Below the pieces are notes generated by a model. It worked only from the letters and a program-made list of their open reading frames with translations. It was not told where the DNA came from and made no database searches. A program made the position numbers and the translations under genes. DNA of 64,000 nt from an uncultured Ruminococcus sp. (GTDB taxonomy: Bacteria > Bacillota > Clostridia > Oscillospirales > Acutalibacteraceae). Positions 33,659 through 42,955 of the stretch are shown in pieces (within the stretch, counting starts at the first letter, position 1; every line of letters begins with the position of its first letter). The stretch lies in NCBI GenBank assembly GCA_900539465.1, contig UQCF01000004.1:87050-151049 (forward strand), written 5' to 3'.

Positions 33659-33725
33659 GACTATAATCCACATTCGGCAAGTTTATTTGGCTGCCGTTAT
33701 TTATGGGTTATAGTCTTTTTTCTTT
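33659..33725. terminator. Bidirectional terminator
   Basis: Outer arms GACTATAATCC (33659-33669) and GGGTTATAGTC pair, with an inner CGGCA/TGCCG hairpin, followed by TTTTTT. It lies between convergent genes. Confidence 0.75.
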
Positions 33726-33735
33726 GCTTTTCAGC

Positions 33736-34632
33736 TTATTTTATATCCGAATAAAATTCGTTTATGTAATTTTCTATCTCTTCTCTTGTTGCTTTGAGGG
33801 CACCGGGGGTTTCCATCTTAAACGAAACGGTAGCCGTTGCGGTGAGGAGGGCGTCTTTTACGCTGTGATGAAGTCTCTCGTTAAGATATGCCGCAAAGGT
33901 CGTGTCGCCTCTGCCAGTCCTGCCGCTCAAATTCCTTGCGCGTATGGGGCAGGTGTAAAATTCATTGCCGTCATAGGCAAGAACCTCGGTGTTGTGTGTT
34001 ATAACAACCTCTTTTGCTCCCCATGAGTGAAGAAGCTTTGCGGCTTCTTTTCTGTCGGTAAGTCCTGTGAGAATTTCAGCCTCTGCCGCGTCTGTTTTAA
34101 GATATGTTATATGCGGCAAAACGTCTTTTTTGTCTGCCCAGTCTTCAAAAAACATTGATTTGTCATCGGGGTTCCAGTGGCGAAGAAATCCCTGAACGTC
34201 AACGGCAACTGCGCCTCTTTTGCTTATCTCTTTGACCGTCTCGGAGCTGAAATCGCCGTAAATAAGACCTGCAAAGTGGTAAATATCAGCCTCAATATCT
34301 GCGGGAATATCCTCTGCTTTTATCTCGTCGCCCTTTGAGAAGCATTTGCAGATGCGGCGCTCTTTATCGGGGGTGAGATATTTGTTATACATATTTGTTG
34401 AGTCTTTTGAATCAAGGCAAATGACGTTTTCTCTCGGAATGGTGAAAGCGTTAAGACGGTCGCGGTCTTTTGGGGCAACCTTGGTGAGTGCCGCAACGTT
34501 GTGACCCAAAGAGTATGCGGAAGCCGAAGAGTAAATTACCGCTCCGCCGGGAATATTTGCCTCGTTGCCGAGATGGTCAATATTTTGATCCATAGAAATA
34601 TGACCGATTATAAGAGATTCGTAGTGCTTCAT
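33736..34632 (-). CDS. PfkB-family sugar or polyol kinase
   Basis: 298 residues. PGGAVIYSSASAYSLG (residues 29-43) is the substrate-side motif, and GRGDTTFAAYL with Asp243 as catalytic base is the second PfkB signature (GRGD in place of GAGD). It transfers phosphate from ATP to a sugar, inositol or nucleoside; the exact substrate cannot be read. Its ATG overlaps the stop of the PLC-like gene (ATGA), so the two are coupled. Last gene of the bioY-licD-aldolase-PLC-pfkB run. Confidence 0.85.
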   Translation of the reverse strand: MKHYESLIIGHISMDQNIDHLGNEANIPGGAVIYSSASAYSLGHNVAALTKVAPKDRDRLNAFTIPRENVICLDSKDSTNMYNKYLTPDKERRICKCFSKGDEIKAEDIPADIEADIYHFAGLIYGDFSSETVKEISKRGAVAVDVQGFLRHWNPDDKSMFFEDWADKKDVLPHITYLKTDAAEAEILTGLTDRKEAAKLLHSWGAKEVVITHNTEVLAYDGNEFYTCPIRARNLSGRTGRGDTTFAAYLNERLHHSVKDALLTATATVSFKMETPGALKATREEIENYINEFYSDIK

Positions 34633-35522
34633 GCCGGTGTAAGTCCTTTCTTGAATTCGTCTTTAAGTGGTTCTATTATGTTATTTTTTAATATATTGAG
34701 CATAAGAATTTCACAGGATTTCATATAGTCCTCCGTCATGAAATCGCCGCCGATTATGTTGGCCTTTTTTAGCTTATCCGGGTCGCTTGCAATGTTCTTT
34801 ATAAGGTCTTTAAAGTGCGGGCGAAGAGCTTTATCCAGCTTTCTGGGTGAGCGGAAGCCGATATCGGTGCCGAGGTTCGGGGTCATTTGTGTCTGGAACC
34901 ACAAAAGACCTTCATATTCCTTATCGAGAAAAGAGAGACATTCTTTAACAAAGTGCGGCGCGTGAAGACCGTGAATTTTTTTATCCCAAGGAGAATCTAT
35001 TTTGCAATTGACCGAGTAGGCATAGGCACACTCATGATTTATGAGAATATATCTTTTGCCGGAGCGCCTTATATCGCCCATGGTTACTTTTGATATATCG
35101 TCAAAATCGGTGAACGCATATTTTTCGGGATTGATGTATTTTGCCAAAAGCTTATCGACCTCTTTGGGGTCTGCGCGGAACTTCAGAGTAATAGGTCCGA
35201 CCTTTTGGGGATAATATTCTCTGAGGTCAATCAAAAGAAATTCAGAATCGTTTTCTTCGATAATCCTTCTGAATTGCCTGAGGGAATATGTGAACGGCTC
35301 ACCCTTTGTTACGCCGTGGCACTGAACGATAACGCCGTTTTTGGTGTCAAGCCTCATGCAGTAATGGCGCACACCGTAGCAAAACTGGTCATAGATATCG
35401 CCGTCCTGGCAGCAGCCGGTCCATGTCATGCCGTAGCTACCCGTATTGTGTGAGCCGGGCATAACAACATCACAGAGCTTTACGTCATCTTTAATATAAG
35501 ACATCCAATTTTTGTAAATCAT
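34629..35522 (-). CDS. PI-PLC X-domain-like phosphodiesterase
   Basis: 297 residues from the ATG at 35522 (GAGGTG 8 bases upstream; a GTG at 35531 is within that site). His25 in MPGSHNTGS and His69 in VQCHG match the two catalytic histidines of phosphatidylinositol-specific phospholipase C; YCMRLDT lies between them. Bacterial PI-PLC enzymes are normally secreted, but no signal peptide is visible here, so it may act inside the cell. Whether it cleaves phosphatidylinositol or another phosphodiester is unknown. Confidence 0.8.
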   Translation of the reverse strand: MIYKNWMSYIKDDVKLCDVVMPGSHNTGSYGMTWTGCCQDGDIYDQFCYGVRHYCMRLDTKNGVIVQCHGVTKGEPFTYSLRQFRRIIEENDSEFLLIDLREYYPQKVGPITLKFRADPKEVDKLLAKYINPEKYAFTDFDDISKVTMGDIRRSGKRYILINHECAYAYSVNCKIDSPWDKKIHGLHAPHFVKECLSFLDKEYEGLLWFQTQMTPNLGTDIGFRSPRKLDKALRPHFKDLIKNIASDPDKLKKANIIGGDFMTEDYMKSCEILMLNILKNNIIEPLKDEFKKGLTPA

Positions 35523-35535
35523 AAAAAGCACCTCG

Positions 35536-36378
35536 TTATTTAAGACGGTAACATATTTTAAGCTTGGATTTCAACACTTCCTTAATATATTCTATTGCGG
35601 TCGGCATATAAAGTTTGGGGTCAAAGGCCTCGGGGTCATTTTCAAAAGCTTTTTTTATACCGAGGGTATATGCCTGGCGAAGCTCCGTTGCAAAATTGAT
35701 TTTTGAAATACCCGCTTTAATGCATTTGTCAAGAACTTCATCCGAAAGTCCCGAAGCTCCGTGCAGAACCAGCGGCGTATCAATGGCGGCATGGATTTCT
35801 TCTATCCTCTTTACGTTTATCTTGGGCACGCCTTTATAAACGCCGTGAGCTGTGCCAACGCCTATTGCAAGAGTGCTGACTTTGGTTCTTTCTGCAAATT
35901 CGACCGCTTCTTCTACTTTGGTGTAGCTCGTTTCAAGGTCTATGTCGCCCTCTTCTTTCCCTCCGATAGTGCCGAGCTCGCCCTCAACCGATACGCCGGC
36001 TTTAAGGGCAAAGTCCGTGACGGCGCTCGTTTTTGCTATGTTTTCTTCAAACGGCAAAGTGCTGCCGTCATACATAACCGATGTGAAGCCGCTGTCTATG
36101 CACTTTTTGGCAAGCTCTGCACTGCTGCCGTGGTCAAGGTGCATGGCATAGTCCGTGCCGCAGTCTTTCATAAGTGCACTCATCATGGCCGGGTATGTGA
36201 AAATTCCGCCGTAGTTGAGCGTGCGCGGAATGGTTTGAACTATTACCGGCAATCCCGTTTCTTTCATAACCTGAGCCACCGCCATGGCGGACTCAAGGTT
36301 GTCAATGTTAAAAGCCGGAACGGCGCAGCCTTTTTTTTGTGCCTCGTTCATTAAATCAAAAGAGGTGACGGTTGACAT
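35536..36378 (-). CDS. Class II fructose-bisphosphate aldolase family
   Basis: 280 residues from the ATG at 36378, with AAAGGA 9 bases upstream (an ATG at 36387 lies directly on that site). Asp82-His83 in MHLDHGSS, the later GVGTAHGVYKG and VLHGASG carry the zinc-binding and active-site residues. It splits ketose bisphosphates to glyceraldehyde-type and dihydroxyacetone phosphate products. Being between licD and PLC-like/PfkB genes, a specialised substrate (tagatose, or inositol-derived as for IolJ) is as likely as glycolysis. Confidence 0.88.
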   Translation of the reverse strand: MSTVTSFDLMNEAQKKGCAVPAFNIDNLESAMAVAQVMKETGLPVIVQTIPRTLNYGGIFTYPAMMSALMKDCGTDYAMHLDHGSSAELAKKCIDSGFTSVMYDGSTLPFEENIAKTSAVTDFALKAGVSVEGELGTIGGKEEGDIDLETSYTKVEEAVEFAERTKVSTLAIGVGTAHGVYKGVPKINVKRIEEIHAAIDTPLVLHGASGLSDEVLDKCIKAGISKINFATELRQAYTLGIKKAFENDPEAFDPKLYMPTAIEYIKEVLKSKLKICYRLK

Positions 36379-36383
36379 TGTTA

Positions 36384-37196
36384 TCATTCCTTTATCATGT
36401 ATGCTTTGATTTTCGGTATTGCTCTTTGTTCCTCGGGCGGCAAAGTCATATAATCGCCGTATTGCTTTGTGAGAATCGCATCATAGCCCGAGGGGCAATA
36501 ATACTCTCTGTCGCCGAACGGAAGCTTTATAAGCTCGTCCGTATTTTTCTTGTCAAAACATTCTTTCTCGACCGACCAGTCAACAGATAAAATCACACCT
36601 GCCTTGTCGCAATCATAATAACTGTGCTCGGCGGCAAGCTCGGCGGCCTTTTTTAAGTATTCGCCCGATGGCTTGAATTTGTTTTTGCATCTTGAAAAAA
36701 ATCTGAAAGCTTTTTCTTTCGGAGTGCAGGCGACCGTATACGGCGCTTTGGCGGCTTTTGTATATTTTTCTGCTTCGTTTTTTGTTTCACTGCTCTCTTC
36801 AACAGAGACAATCCCGTCCGCAGGGAATATATCTACCCATATGCCGAGCGGCAGCGGATTTGTGGTTTTGGTAATGACAAGCCTTGTGCGGCTGTCGCAG
36901 ACTTTTACAAAGGGAATGTAATAATCTTTGTGAGTTACCCATGAGAAAACCGTGACGTTTTCTATTGCATCCTGATTTTTTGTGAGCTTGAGAAATTTGT
37001 TGAGGTCTTCTCGCGGCATCATTATATCTATGTCATAGTCCCACGGAATCATATCGCCGTGACGAACCGCACCGATAAGAGTGCCGTAAGATAAAAAATA
37101 TTTAAGACCGTTTTTTTCGCAAAATTCGCAAACTCGTTTAAGAACGCTTTTGGCTATCGTCTGAAATTCACCGAATTCTATAAGTCTGCCTTCCAT
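36384..37196 (-). CDS. LicD-family phosphotransferase
   Basis: 270 residues. YGTLIGAVRHGDMIPWDYDIDIMM, written here in parts as GTLIGAVRHGD and PWDYDIDIM (residues 38-59), is the LicD nucleotidyltransferase-like core with Asp55 and Asp57 as metal ligands. Characterised LicD proteins attach phosphocholine or other phospho-alcohols to surface polysaccharide or teichoic acid. No choline uptake genes are present in the window. It is 12 bases after bioY and 5 bases before the aldolase ATG. Confidence 0.9.
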   Translation of the reverse strand: MEGRLIEFGEFQTIAKSVLKRVCEFCEKNGLKYFLSYGTLIGAVRHGDMIPWDYDIDIMMPREDLNKFLKLTKNQDAIENVTVFSWVTHKDYYIPFVKVCDSRTRLVITKTTNPLPLGIWVDIFPADGIVSVEESSETKNEAEKYTKAAKAPYTVACTPKEKAFRFFSRCKNKFKPSGEYLKKAAELAAEHSYYDCDKAGVILSVDWSVEKECFDKKNTDELIKLPFGDREYYCPSGYDAILTKQYGDYMTLPPEEQRAIPKIKAYMIKE

Positions 37197-37208
37197 AATC
37201 TCAACCCT

Positions 37209-37757
37209 TTATTTTATGTGTTTTTTGATTCTTTGCGAAAGTATTGCCGCCGCCGCTATCTTCAAAGCGTCGGGTAAAATAAAGGGAACAACGCACGCCA
37301 TGAGCACGCTGCCGACACCCACCGCACCGGAGGAGCGCGCATATGCTATAACATACCACGCCGTGCCGAACGCATAGCAGACTATGAGACCTGCCGCCAT
37401 CGCAAGGGCGCTGACCCATATTTTTTGCGGGAATTTATCTATTATATATCCGCAAAGGAGCGCCGAGAGAATAAATCCGACAATGTATCCGCCGGTTGTG
37501 CCTATCAAGACCGATGCGCCGCCGCGAAAGCCCGAAAACACGGGAGCACCGACGGCTCCGAGCAAAATATATACTAAAACGCTGAGCGTTCCCTTTTTCA
37601 TGCCGAGCGTGCCGACTGCCATAAAAACGGCAAAAGTTTGTAAGGTTATCGGAACTGTTAACGGAATACTTACCCATGAGCAGACCGCGATAAGCGCGGC
37701 AAAAAGTGCAATAAGCGCAATATCTGCCGATAGGGTTTTGGCCTTAGTTTTTGTCAT
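37209..37757 (-). CDS. bioY: BioY, biotin-binding S component of an ECF transporter
   Basis: 182 residues from the ATG at 37757. A longer opening to 37838 is rejected because a good promoter lies inside it. About six membrane segments; WVSIPLTVPITLQTFAVFMA and LGAVGAPVFSGFRGG, TGGYIVGF are BioY signatures. It captures biotin and works alone or with an EcfAT module (not in the window). No biotin repressor site or riboswitch was seen upstream. First gene of the minus-strand run toward 33736. Confidence 0.93.
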   Translation of the reverse strand: MTKTKAKTLSADIALIALFAALIAVCSWVSIPLTVPITLQTFAVFMAVGTLGMKKGTLSVLVYILLGAVGAPVFSGFRGGASVLIGTTGGYIVGFILSALLCGYIIDKFPQKIWVSALAMAAGLIVCYAFGTAWYVIAYARSSGAVGVGSVLMACVVPFILPDALKIAAAAILSQRIKKHIK

Positions 37758-37796
37758 AGTGATACACTGCCTTTTAATAGTTTTTTCTAATAATAA

Positions 37797-37825
37797 ATTA
37801 TAGCATACCGTTTTGCAAAAATCAA
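37797..37825 (-). promoter_or_regulatory. bioY promoter
   Basis: On the minus strand TTGATT (37825-37820), 17-base spacer, TATAAT (37802-37797), 40 bases before the bioY ATG. Confidence 0.8.
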
Positions 37826-37901
37826 TAATGCCGTTCATATGAGGGTAAAACGATTTACAAATGTTACCATTGTGTAAAATTTAAACAGTTCTTATTGATT
37901 T

Positions 37902-37931
37902 TTGACAACATAAAATATATAATTGTTATAT
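37902..37931 (+). promoter_or_regulatory. Promoter of the MacAB-like operon
   Basis: A perfect -35 TTGACA (37902-37907) is followed by several overlapping -10 candidates in TATA-rich sequence; TTATAT at 37926 gives an 18-base spacer, TATAAT at 37929 a 21-base one. Confidence 0.55.
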
Positions 37932-37967
37932 AATATAAGCAAAATACTAAACGGAGCGTACTTGTTT

Positions 37968-39560
37968 ATGGAAAAGAAAATGAGCAAAAAAAGAATAACG
38001 GTGCTTTGCATAATTGCTTTTGTGATACTGGCGATGCTCGTCGGCGTCATAGGCTATATGCTCGGCTGGTTCAACAAAGGCTATGATGCGGACGTTGTCA
38101 CCGTTGCAAAAAGAAACATCACCGCAACCTTTGACACTTCGGGAAAAGTCTCGTCAAAATCCGAGGGAGATTTCACACTTGTGCCGGGTGTAAAGGTCAA
38201 CAAGGTCAATGTTAAGGTCGGCTCGTCCGTCAAAAAGGGCGATGTTCTCGCGGAGTTTGACGCTTCATCATTAAACAAAACGCTCGGCGAAAAAAAGAGC
38301 GCACTCGACAAGGCGCAGAGAGCTTATAACGATTATAAAAGCTCAATGGATTCCGCGAAGGGGCAGCTTTCGTCCATAAACTCTCAGCTTGCCGCGGCAG
38401 AGGCAAAGGTTGACGCACTTGAAAAAAAGGTGAACGGCAAAAAGAATACTTTTTCCGGCACCGAGCAAAAGAATCAGGCTCAGCAGGCAAAAGATAAGCT
38501 TTCCTCTCTTATGGGCGATTCAAGCCTTGCGGGTAAAATCATTGACAACCTTGTCTCCTCAAGCAAAAGCTTGCAGGAGCTTAAAGCCATGCTCGAAAAA
38601 ATTTCGGGAGCAAACGAGGATACGATTTTTCAGATTTTGTCCTCTATGGGTTCAATGAGTGCCGGCAGCGCACAGTATGAGCTTGCACAGGCGCAGATAG
38701 AGCTTGCTTCTTTAAAAATAAGCAAGGCGGCCGCACAGACTCAGGCAAACGGCGACCTTGAGGACGTTTACAGATCCATTTACGAATCCGCCCAAAAGGG
38801 ATACAACAGCGTGAAAAGCAGCATTGACGCGCTGAACTCGGGCTGGGTTGCCGCCGAAGACGGCATAGTGAGCGAAGTGAACATAACAGAGGGCGAAACG
38901 GTTAAGGAAAAAGAAAATTTATCTTTAAACTCCGGCTTTGACATTTCCTCCATCGTCAGCGCGGTTACATCCGGCAACAGCATTTCGGATATAGTCGGCG
39001 GATTTTTCTCGGCGGACGAAATCGGCATAAAGGTTCAGTATTACCCGCTTGAGGTTTCGTTCATGCTCAACAAGGGCGACCTCAGCAAGGTATCTGTTGG
39101 CAAAAGCGTTTCGGTGAAATCCGAAACCGGCAAAGAGCTTCGCGGCGAAGTCAGCTACATAGCGGCGGTTGCGACGGCCTCAAGCAGTGTGGATATAAAT
39201 TCTATTCTCGGCACCTCCTCCGGCAGCAGCGGAATTGAGGCAAAGGTAACGCTCAGTGAGGCGGACAGCGGCATTATTATAGGCCTTGATGCGGATGTTT
39301 CAATCGAAACAGAAGAAAAGCACGGCTGCTTGACCGTACCGGTTGAGTCAATACAGTATGACGAACAGCACGCATATGTTTTTGTTTATGACCCGAGCAA
39401 AAAAATCATCAACCGCAAAATGGTTGAAACGGGAATTTTTGACGGCACGTATTATGAAATACTTTCGGGAATAAACGAGGGTGATATAATAGTCAGAACC
39501 CCTGTTGCAACAATGAAGGACGAGGATAAAATTATAGCTCATAATGTTGATAAAACCTGA
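37968..39560 (+). CDS. HlyD/MacA-like membrane fusion protein
   Basis: 530 residues from the ATG at 37968 (GGAG about 11 bases upstream). One N-terminal membrane helix (IIAFVILAMLVGVIGYML), a split biotinyl-lipoyl-like domain (VKVGSSVKKGDVLAEFD and later AAEDGIVSEVNITEGETV), a long coiled-coil hairpin (about 105-300) and beta-barrel parts. It is the extracytoplasmic partner of the permease and ATPase encoded next, as in MacAB or antimicrobial-peptide exporters. The stretch between hairpin and barrel contains an extra Ser/Gly-rich insert. Confidence 0.88.
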   Translation: MEKKMSKKRITVLCIIAFVILAMLVGVIGYMLGWFNKGYDADVVTVAKRNITATFDTSGKVSSKSEGDFTLVPGVKVNKVNVKVGSSVKKGDVLAEFDASSLNKTLGEKKSALDKAQRAYNDYKSSMDSAKGQLSSINSQLAAAEAKVDALEKKVNGKKNTFSGTEQKNQAQQAKDKLSSLMGDSSLAGKIIDNLVSSSKSLQELKAMLEKISGANEDTIFQILSSMGSMSAGSAQYELAQAQIELASLKISKAAAQTQANGDLEDVYRSIYESAQKGYNSVKSSIDALNSGWVAAEDGIVSEVNITEGETVKEKENLSLNSGFDISSIVSAVTSGNSISDIVGGFFSADEIGIKVQYYPLEVSFMLNKGDLSKVSVGKSVSVKSETGKELRGEVSYIAAVATASSSVDINSILGTSSGSSGIEAKVTLSEADSGIIIGLDADVSIETEEKHGCLTVPVESIQYDEQHAYVFVYDPSKKIINRKMVETGIFDGTYYEILSGINEGDIIVRTPVATMKDEDKIIAHNVDKT

Positions 39561-39577
39561 CCCTCGGAGGTAAGCAA

Positions 39578-40849
39578 GTGAGTATTTGGGAAAACATTAA
39601 AATAGCCGTATTCAGCATACGCACAAATATGATGCGCTCTATTCTTACCATGCTCGGCATAATTATAGGCGTTGCGTCAGTTATTGCGATAATCACCGTC
39701 GGCAACGGCGGCAAGGATTTTGTTGTTGATCTTATGAGCAATATGAGCTCCGGCGCGGTCAGCATACAGGTCAGCTCCGGCGCGTCCGAGTCCGAAAGAA
39801 TAACCAAAGAGGATATAGAGGATATTAAAAAAATAGAAACCATAAAATATGCTTCTCCGCTGGATTATAAAATCGGCTCCGCATTTACGGACAATGAAAG
39901 CGCAATGTGCCTTGCTCTCTCCGGCAATGAGGATTTGTCGAAGGTAATGAACATAAGCATGAGAAGAGGACGATTCTTTACCGAAGAAGAAAATAAAAAC
40001 GGCTCAAAGGTTTGCGTTATAACAGAGCTGGGCGCACTCGCAATGTTTAATAAAATCGACTGCACGGGCGAGTATATCAACTTTAAGCTCAGCGGTCAAA
40101 CGGTGAAGCTTCAGATAATAGGCGTAACGAGTGCCGATCTTTCCGCAAGCACATCGTCCGCGAATTCGTCCGTTTCCATGTTTTCGCAGGCAAGCTCCTC
40201 CTCTGCGAGCGACAACCCGATGATGGCAATAGGCTCTCAAATGATAGCCATAGTCACACCCATCACGGTTACCGACAATATCAGCGGCAACAGCGGCAAC
40301 TATGATATGCTCTATGTTATGGCTGCGGATGAAGAAAATGCAGACACAGTCGGCAATGCGGCAAAGAACATTCTTTATGCAAAGCACGGCAATTTCGGCT
40401 CGGATGTTTATACAGTTATGAATATGGAAGCATACACCGAAATGGTCGATAAAATAATAAATGTGTTCACAACATTTGTTGCAGGCATAAGTGCAATAGC
40501 GCTGCTTGTGGGCGGCATAGGCGTTATGAATATAATGCTTGTCTCCGTCACCGAAAGGACAAGAGAAATAGGTATCAGAAAAGCTCTCGGTGCAAAGACC
40601 TCAACGATAATGTTCCAGTTTTTGACAGAGTCGATAATTCTGTGCGTAATAGGCGGATTGGTCGGCTTTATAATCGGAGTTTTAATGGCGGCGGGTGTTG
40701 CCGAATTTGCGGGAATAACGATAAAAATTGAGGCAACAACTATTTTGATAGCGGTCGGCTTTTCAAGCGCAGTCGGTATTTTCTTTGGGCTTTATCCTGC
40801 ACGCAAAGCGGCAAAGATGCTACCCATAGAAGCCCTCAGGAGGGATTGA
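39578..40849 (+). CDS. MacB/FtsX-type ABC transporter permease
   Basis: 423 residues starting at GTG (GGAGG 7 bases upstream). An N-terminal membrane helix with MRSILTMLGIIIGVASVIAI, a periplasmic-type core domain (about 45-285, Ser-rich around 190-215) and three C-terminal helices with ERTREIGIRKALGAK and LYPARKAAKMLPIEALR, the MacB/LolC hallmark. It works by mechanotransmission with the ATPase encoded 1 base downstream and the fusion protein encoded upstream. Confidence 0.92.
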   Translation: MSIWENIKIAVFSIRTNMMRSILTMLGIIIGVASVIAIITVGNGGKDFVVDLMSNMSSGAVSIQVSSGASESERITKEDIEDIKKIETIKYASPLDYKIGSAFTDNESAMCLALSGNEDLSKVMNISMRRGRFFTEEENKNGSKVCVITELGALAMFNKIDCTGEYINFKLSGQTVKLQIIGVTSADLSASTSSANSSVSMFSQASSSSASDNPMMAIGSQMIAIVTPITVTDNISGNSGNYDMLYVMAADEENADTVGNAAKNILYAKHGNFGSDVYTVMNMEAYTEMVDKIINVFTTFVAGISAIALLVGGIGVMNIMLVSVTERTREIGIRKALGAKTSTIMFQFLTESIILCVIGGLVGFIIGVLMAAGVAEFAGITIKIEATTILIAVGFSSAVGIFFGLYPARKAAKMLPIEALRRD

Positions 40850-40850
40850 C

Positions 40851-41552
<702 letters not shown>

Positions 41553-41555
41553 CTT

Positions 41556-41975
41556 ATGGAATATAAACGCTTCGGCGCAGATATTGCCGTGAGGCTTGAC
41601 AAAGGCGATGAGTTGGTCGAAAAGCTAAAAGAAATCGCAGTAAAAGAGGATATTCATTTTGCCTCGGTCAGCGGCATAGGCGCAGTCGGCAGCGCGGTGA
41701 CAGGATATTTTGACACCGGGGAAAGACGCTTTAAAAGCAGTGAGCTTACGGGAGATCTTGAAATTGTTTCGCTCTGCGGCATCATAAACAAAATGAACGG
41801 AGAAGCGTATTTGCACCTTCACATGAGCATTGCGGACGAGAGCGGCAAGGTCTACGGCGGGCATTTGAGCAAAGCGGTTATAAGCGGAACGGGCGAAATC
41901 GTTTTACACTGCATTGACGCCGAAACAGACAGATGCTTTGACGAAGAAACAGGGCTTAATATTATAAAATTTTAA
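41556..41975 (+). CDS. PPC (DUF296) domain protein
   Basis: 139 residues, a single PPC domain. VSGIGAVGSAVTGYF and the histidine-rich pair YLHLHMSIAD and GGHL match the family; in bacterial structures such histidines bind metal. In plants the domain is fused to AT-hooks; bacterial single-domain proteins have unknown roles, and DNA binding is only suggested. Last gene of the MacAB-like operon, followed by a clear terminator. Confidence 0.88.
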   Translation: MEYKRFGADIAVRLDKGDELVEKLKEIAVKEDIHFASVSGIGAVGSAVTGYFDTGERRFKSSELTGDLEIVSLCGIINKMNGEAYLHLHMSIADESGKVYGGHLSKAVISGTGEIVLHCIDAETDRCFDEETGLNIIKF

Positions 41976-41979
41976 CGGG

Positions 41980-42012
41980 AAAGCCGCAAATCATTTGACT
42001 TGCGGCTTTTTA
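41980..42012 (+). terminator. Terminator of the MacAB-like operon
   Basis: AAAGCCGCAA pairs with TTGCGGCTTT around an 11-base loop, followed by TTTA. Confidence 0.85.
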
Positions 42013-42014
42013 TG

Positions 42015-42043
42015 TTGAATCGTTTGATAAAATATGATATGAT
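42015..42043 (+). promoter_or_regulatory. HAD gene promoter
   Basis: TTGAAT (42015-42020), 17-base spacer, TATGAT (42038-42043), 27 bases before the ATG. Confidence 0.65.
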
Positions 42044-42070
42044 TAAAAAAATAAAGCTTACGGAGAAATT

Positions 42071-42712
42071 ATGAAAAATTTTAAATGCGCCGTTTTTGAT
42101 CTTGACGGTACCGTGCTGGACTCAACCGATGTCTGGTATCAAATAGACAAAGAATTTTTTGAGGCGAGAGGGCTGGTGATTCCGCCGGATTATGCCAAAA
42201 CCATATCGCCCATGGGCTTTGAACGAGCCGCCGAATACACAATAGAAACCTTTTCTCTTCCCGAAACCAAGTCACAGGTTATGGAGGAATGGAATTATAT
42301 GGCTCAGCAGAAATTTGAGAACAATGTCGGCTTAAAAGACGGTGCTTACGAGTATCTCAATTATTTGAAAAGCAAAGATATAAAACTTTGCATTGCCACC
42401 GCTTCACATGAGGAGCTTTTTGTTCCCGCGCTCAAAAGAAACGGCGTATATGATTTGTTTGATTGCATTACCACTCTCAAAGAAGTGAACAGGGGCAAGG
42501 GCTTCCCCGATGTTTATATTAAATCGGCACAAAAAGCAGGCGAAAACGTAGAAAATTGCGTGGTTTTTGAGGATTTGCTTGCAGGCATACGCGGCGCATT
42601 AAAGGGCGGATTTTTTACCGTTGCGGTCTACGATAAAAATTCCGAAAAAGATTTTGCCGATATTAAAAAAATATCAAATAAAGTAATTCACAGCTTCTTT
42701 GAGCTGATGTAA
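42071..42712 (+). CDS. HAD-superfamily phosphatase, beta-phosphoglucomutase-like
   Basis: 213 residues. Motif I FDLDGTVLDS (Asp10 nucleophile, Asp12 acid/base), motif II ATASHEELF, motif III lysine in GKGFPDVYIKSAQKAG and motif IV VVFEDLLAGIRGA are complete, with a helical cap between. It dephosphorylates or isomerises a small phosphorylated sugar; substrate unknown. After its stop the same frame stays open for 42 more codons (see findings). Confidence 0.9.
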   Translation: MKNFKCAVFDLDGTVLDSTDVWYQIDKEFFEARGLVIPPDYAKTISPMGFERAAEYTIETFSLPETKSQVMEEWNYMAQQKFENNVGLKDGAYEYLNYLKSKDIKLCIATASHEELFVPALKRNGVYDLFDCITTLKEVNRGKGFPDVYIKSAQKAGENVENCVVFEDLLAGIRGALKGGFFTVAVYDKNSEKDFADIKKISNKVIHSFFELM

Positions 42713-42843
42713 TTAAATAAAAAGCGTCAAAAAGAGAAATTTTCAGAAAACGGCAATGATTTTTCGGTGCATTATTCAGACGGAAAGAAAAATATTTTTA
42801 AATATAATTCAATCAATGACGACCGGGCAAAAAGTTAAAATTA
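42713..42843 (+). other. Gap after the HAD gene, in-frame open stretch
   Basis: No gene with a start codon and ribosome site is visible. In the reading frame of the HAD gene, codons stay open from the stop at 42710 to a TAA at about 42836, with protein-like composition. It could be a decayed extension or chance. Confidence 0.3.
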
Positions 42844-42886
42844 AAAAGAGCTTGTTCACAAAATAAAGTGAGCAAGCTCTTTTCTA
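42844..42886 (+). terminator. Terminator upstream of spoVAE
   Basis: AAAAGAGCTTGTTCAC (42844-42859) pairs with GTGAGCAAGCTCTTTT (42868-42883), one mismatch, then TCTAAT. It lies 130 bases past the HAD stop. Confidence 0.75.
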
Positions 42887-42955
42887 ATATATACCTGTAA
42901 TATTTTTTGTTTGCGTTCAAAAAATAATTTTAGCTTAATGAATAAGGTGAACGCG

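Noticed and set aside
37758..37838. 27 extra N-terminal residues on BioY
   Set aside because: A TTGATT-17-TATAAT promoter lies in this stretch.
37758..37900. Biotin repressor site or riboswitch before bioY
   Set aside because: No matching palindrome or structured leader was seen; the leader is too short.
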